From Salirhabdus euzebyi (GTDB lineage Bacteria > Bacillota > Bacilli > Bacillales > Alkalibacillaceae), in assembly GCF_014207435.1 (NCBI RefSeq), contig NZ_JACHGH010000011.1, forward strand, positions 1 to 64,000: a DNA stretch of 64,000 nt, written 5' to 3'. Each line of letters opens with the position of its first letter. Position 1 is the first letter of the stretch. The notes below the pieces were generated by a model. That model did no database searches, was not told the origin of the DNA, and saw only the letters and a program-made list of their open reading frames with translations. Shown piece by piece: positions 61,545 through 64,000 of the stretch. A program made the position numbers and the translations under genes.

Positions 61545-61700
61545 AGGAAATACACGTAGACTCCTACGGAACAGCGAAGACGTTGAGACCCCACAGCGAG
61601 CGTTTTGTGCGAGTGAGGAGGCTCAGCGCGAGCCCGTGGAAAGCGTAGTGTATTTCCGTAGCGGTTGGATTTCCACACATCAAGTTACGTCGCAGTTTCT
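61545..61700. repeat. GC-rich dyad repeat, copy D
   Basis: Copy-A orientation: GACTCCTACGGAACAGCGAA, GAGACCCCACAGCGAGCG, GAGGAGGCTCAGCGCGAGCC, ending AGCGTAGTGTATTTCCG, then the tail GTTACGTCGCAGTTT. Its end pairs with the start (GGAAATACACG/CGTAGTGTATTTCC). It faces copy C. Confidence 0.75.
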
Positions 61701-61758
61701 ATTACATGCGAATAAATAACATACTCTTTACGAAAAGAGTCTTATAACAAACATTCAT

Positions 61759-62262
61759 TTAATGGGGTTTAACAAGGTTATATTGGGTAACATAAGCTGG
61801 ACCTGCACTAAAGGAAGGGCGGTCTCGTTTATGTGCATCGGTATTTTGATGTGCTTGTTCAAATGCTTGGGAGCTTTTCCAATTTTGAAAGCTATTGGCA
61901 TCTTCCCATTGGGTTAGCACAACATATGTTGAGCTTTGAAGTGGACGCAATATTCTTAGTGCAGTAAAGCCCGGCATTCCCTCTATATTTCCCTTTCTAT
62001 TTTTAAAGCGATCTTCAAAAATGGGACGACCTTCATCCGTAACTGGGATGTTGTTCATCACAACATATCCATCTGGTTTTAACTCTCCCACCTGATCCAC
62101 TGTCTCATATACACGCTCTTCTTCAAATAAGTCGTCGTTATTCCCCTCATAATAAGCAAGCCCACCATTGGCGTTCTCCATCACTAACATATTTGCTTCT
62201 GGGTGTTTCTGTTGTAACTTTTGTAAAAAGTCCACTGTTCCATTTGTCATCATTACTTTCAT
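61759..62262 (-). CDS. hmoB: Haem-degrading monooxygenase HmoB
   Basis: A 167-residue IsdG-like haem monooxygenase (YhgC). The C-terminal ABM domain has GFTALRILRPLQSSTYVVLT and WKSSQAFEQAHQ; the N-terminal half is the HmoB extension. It releases iron from haem. Start ATG 62262 has GGAAAGGAG. Divergent from pbpF, as in B. subtilis. Confidence 0.9.
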   Translation of the reverse strand: MKVMMTNGTVDFLQKLQQKHPEANMLVMENANGGLAYYEGNNDDLFEEERVYETVDQVGELKPDGYVVMNNIPVTDEGRPIFEDRFKNRKGNIEGMPGFTALRILRPLQSSTYVVLTQWEDANSFQNWKSSQAFEQAHQNTDAHKRDRPSFSAGPAYVTQYNLVKPH

Positions 62263-62307
62263 TGTTTTTCTCCTTTCCATTAATTGATATAATTTGCAAA
62301 AATTCGA

Positions 62308-62378
62308 CTTTTCGTTATAACCTTAACAACGAAAAAGAAAATACAGTATAATATGGTGTGTTGTTGTTTTAAACAACA
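62308..62378. promoter_or_regulatory. hmoB-pbpF divergent control region
   Basis: Two dyads: TTTTCGTT (62309-62316) with AACGAAAA (62328-62335), and TGTTGTTT-T-AAACAACA (62362-62378). A TATAAT at 62347-62352 is the likely pbpF -10; the second dyad lies just downstream of it, as an operator or 5' hairpin would. Confidence 0.45.
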
Positions 62379-62393
62379 GAGAGGTGCTCAGAC

Positions 62394-64000
62394 ATGAAAT
62401 TTGATAGTAAGGAAATATTACATAAATCGCTAAAAAAATTAAAGCATCCTGCTGTAAAATGGGGTCTCATTTTTAGTGCGACTACAATCCTTATAAGTAT
62501 CATTGGCTTTTACCTTATATTACTAGGTGGGAAAATGGTTGTCGATGAAAAAGGGTTTGTTCTCTCAGAAGCAACTGTGATTGAAACAGTAGATGGAGTA
62601 GAAGTCGCAACCTTATACAGTGAAAACAGAACTTTCGTCTCGATTGACCAAATTCCAAAGCATGTTCAAGATGCTTTTATTGCTATTGAAGATAAACGAT
62701 TTTATGACCATGCCGGTGTAGACTTTTTCTCTGTTCTCCGTGCATTGTATAAAGATATTATTGCATTCGATAAAGTAGAAGGTGCAAGTACGATTACGCA
62801 ACAATTAGTAAAAAATATTTATTTAACAAACGACAAGGCATGGTTACGCAAAACCCAAGAAGTGATGGGTGCTATTTATTTAGAAAGAGAATTTAGTAAA
62901 GAAAAGATTTTAGAGTATTATTTAAATGAAATTTATTTTGGCCATGGTGTATATGGGATTGAAAAAGCTGCTCAATTTTATTTCGGAAAAAGTGTTCAAA
63001 ACTTAACTGTGTCAGAAGGAGCTTTATTAGCAGGATTACCAAAAGCACCAAGTAATTATTCTCCTATTGATTATCCTGAAAAGGCAATTCAAAGAAGAAA
63101 CATTGTCCTTTCCAGTATGCAACAACTTAATATGATTAATGCGGAGGAAATGGTGGCGTTACAAGGACGAACAATGGGCCTCCAACAGGGTGAACCAAAA
63201 AATAGGCCATGGATTGAAACATACGTTGATCTTGTATTGAAAGAAGCTGAGGAAAGACATCATATTAGCCGAAATGAAATTTATCGTGGAGGTTACAAAA
63301 TTGTTACCGGAATTAACCCAGTTGTCCAACAAGCTGCATACGAGGCCTTTCAAGACGATCAATATTTTACTGGGACAGGTGAAGGACAAGAAGGTGCTTT
63401 TGTTTTATTAGATGCAAAAACCGGTACAATTGTCGCGGCTATTGGTGGAAGACAATTCCAACGTGGTGATTTAAATCGAGTATTCGTAAATAGACAGCCA
63501 GGATCTGTGATGAAGCCTCTTGCTGTATATGGTCCAGCATTGGAGATGGAAAAGTACTCCCCATACTCCATGCTAAAGGATGAACAAATGACTTACAACG
63601 GAGGTTATATACCAAAAAACTATGACAATCAGTACTTGGGTGAGGTCAGTATGTATGAGGCGTTACAGAAATCAAAAAATGCCCCTGCAGTCTGGCTATT
63701 AAACGAAATTTCACTAGATTATTCCAAGGAATACCTCAGTCAGATGGGAATCAATTTACCAGATGAAAACCTCGCTTTAGCACTAGGAGGTCTTTCAGAA
63801 GGTGTGACACCTCTTCAAATGGCAAAAGCATATCGTTCCTTTATTCACGATGGAAAGGTCACTGATCCTTACGCTATCCTTCATATTGAGGATAGGAAAG
63901 GGAACGTCATTGCTACTAGTGAAGCTGTCGACACAAAAGTATTTTCCTCGCAAACGGCCTGGAACATGACAAAAATGCTCAAGGCTGTAGTAGAACAAGG
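62394..64000 (+). CDS. pbpF: Class A penicillin-binding protein PbpF (partial)
   Basis: At least 535 codons, running off the window end. N-terminal helix (about 24-45), glycosyltransferase domain with EDKRFYDHAGVD (catalytic E99), EGASTITQQLVKN and EFSKEKILEYYLN, then the transpeptidase domain with SVMK (S371, K374) and SKNAP-type SxN. The KTG motif should come just beyond the end. In B. subtilis PbpF (PBP2C) is made in the forespore. GAGAGGTG precedes ATG. Confidence 0.93.
   Translation, partial: MKFDSKEILHKSLKKLKHPAVKWGLIFSATTILISIIGFYLILLGGKMVVDEKGFVLSEATVIETVDGVEVATLYSENRTFVSIDQIPKHVQDAFIAIEDKRFYDHAGVDFFSVLRALYKDIIAFDKVEGASTITQQLVKNIYLTNDKAWLRKTQEVMGAIYLEREFSKEKILEYYLNEIYFGHGVYGIEKAAQFYFGKSVQNLTVSEGALLAGLPKAPSNYSPIDYPEKAIQRRNIVLSSMQQLNMINAEEMVALQGRTMGLQQGEPKNRPWIETYVDLVLKEAEERHHISRNEIYRGGYKIVTGINPVVQQAAYEAFQDDQYFTGTGEGQEGAFVLLDAKTGTIVAAIGGRQFQRGDLNRVFVNRQPGSVMKPLAVYGPALEMEKYSPYSMLKDEQMTYNGGYIPKNYDNQYLGEVSMYEALQKSKNAPAVWLLNEISLDYSKEYLSQMGINLPDENLALALGGLSEGVTPLQMAKAYRSFIHDGKVTDPYAILHIEDRKGNVIATSEAVDTKVFSSQTAWNMTKMLKAVVEQ

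Noticed and set aside
61534-61719. 61-codon frame
   Set aside because: Entirely inside repeat copy D.

Overview
The window looks like chromosome of a low-GC, endospore-forming, salt-adapted member of the Bacillaceae (Oceanobacillus/Virgibacillus type). The base composition is A+T rich, ribosome binding sites are strong AGGAGG types, and TTG/GTG starts are common. Spore markers are present: an alpha/beta SASP, Sda, YhaL, a YjcZ-type peptide and Hpr/ScoC. From about 29.6 kb to the end, gene order follows my memory of the Bacillus subtilis sspB-yheBA-yhaQPONML-prsA-hpr-yhaH-trpP-hit-ecsABC-yhaA-hmoB-pbpF region. It is interrupted by local insertions: a metallopeptidase/HTH pair, two GbsR-type regulators, an opuA operon, liaFSR and a bdb pair. 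I saw no rRNA, tRNA, CRISPR array, transposase or prophage.

Layout. 0-9.5 kb: mixed metabolic and transport genes (YczE-type protein, phosphatase, pdxK, HxlR regulator, EamA exporter divergent from an SgrR-type regulator, VTT-domain protein, class B PBP). 9.6-11.5 kb: an XRE regulator, two Sda-like small genes facing each other, and a double MpsC/DUF2294 protein. 11.5-20.8 kb: CorA, two MFS/PAQR-type membrane genes, a YogA-like dehydrogenase, a FosA-like VOC protein next to a signal-less BtuF-like protein, azlCD and a CDF metal exporter. 21-29 kb: a secreted acidic protein, an IDEAL protein, a chemoreceptor, a nonsense-mutated VanY-like peptidase, an MFS transporter, a phospholipase-C-like protein and fumC. 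29.6-43.6 kb: sspB to prsA. 43.7-56.8 kb: small membrane genes, hpr, the opuA osmoprotectant operon with its GbsR-like regulator, yhaH, trpP, hit, ecsABC, yhaA and a ferritin-like gene. 56.8-64 kb: PAP2, liaFSR, bdbC plus a thioredoxin-like protein, hmoB, and pbpF cut by the window end.

How it fits together. The content centres on the cell surface and stress: wall synthesis (two PBPs, LiaFSR, PAP2), secretion and folding (PrsA, Ecs, Bdb), osmotic protection (OpuA with GbsR-type regulators), and control of sporulation and exoproteases (Hpr, Sda). The best regulatory signal is a run of six (G/U)AG triplets at exact 5-nt period over the trpP ribosome binding site, a TRAP-binding site. The best candidate for something undescribed is a structured minus-strand RNA of about 280 nt between ecsA and hit, with a tandem duplicated two-hairpin module, an 11-bp closing helix and its own terminator. 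A second candidate is a membrane-anchored M78/IrrE-like metallopeptidase next to a HTH protein. Two families of G+C-rich intergenic repeats are scattered through the window.
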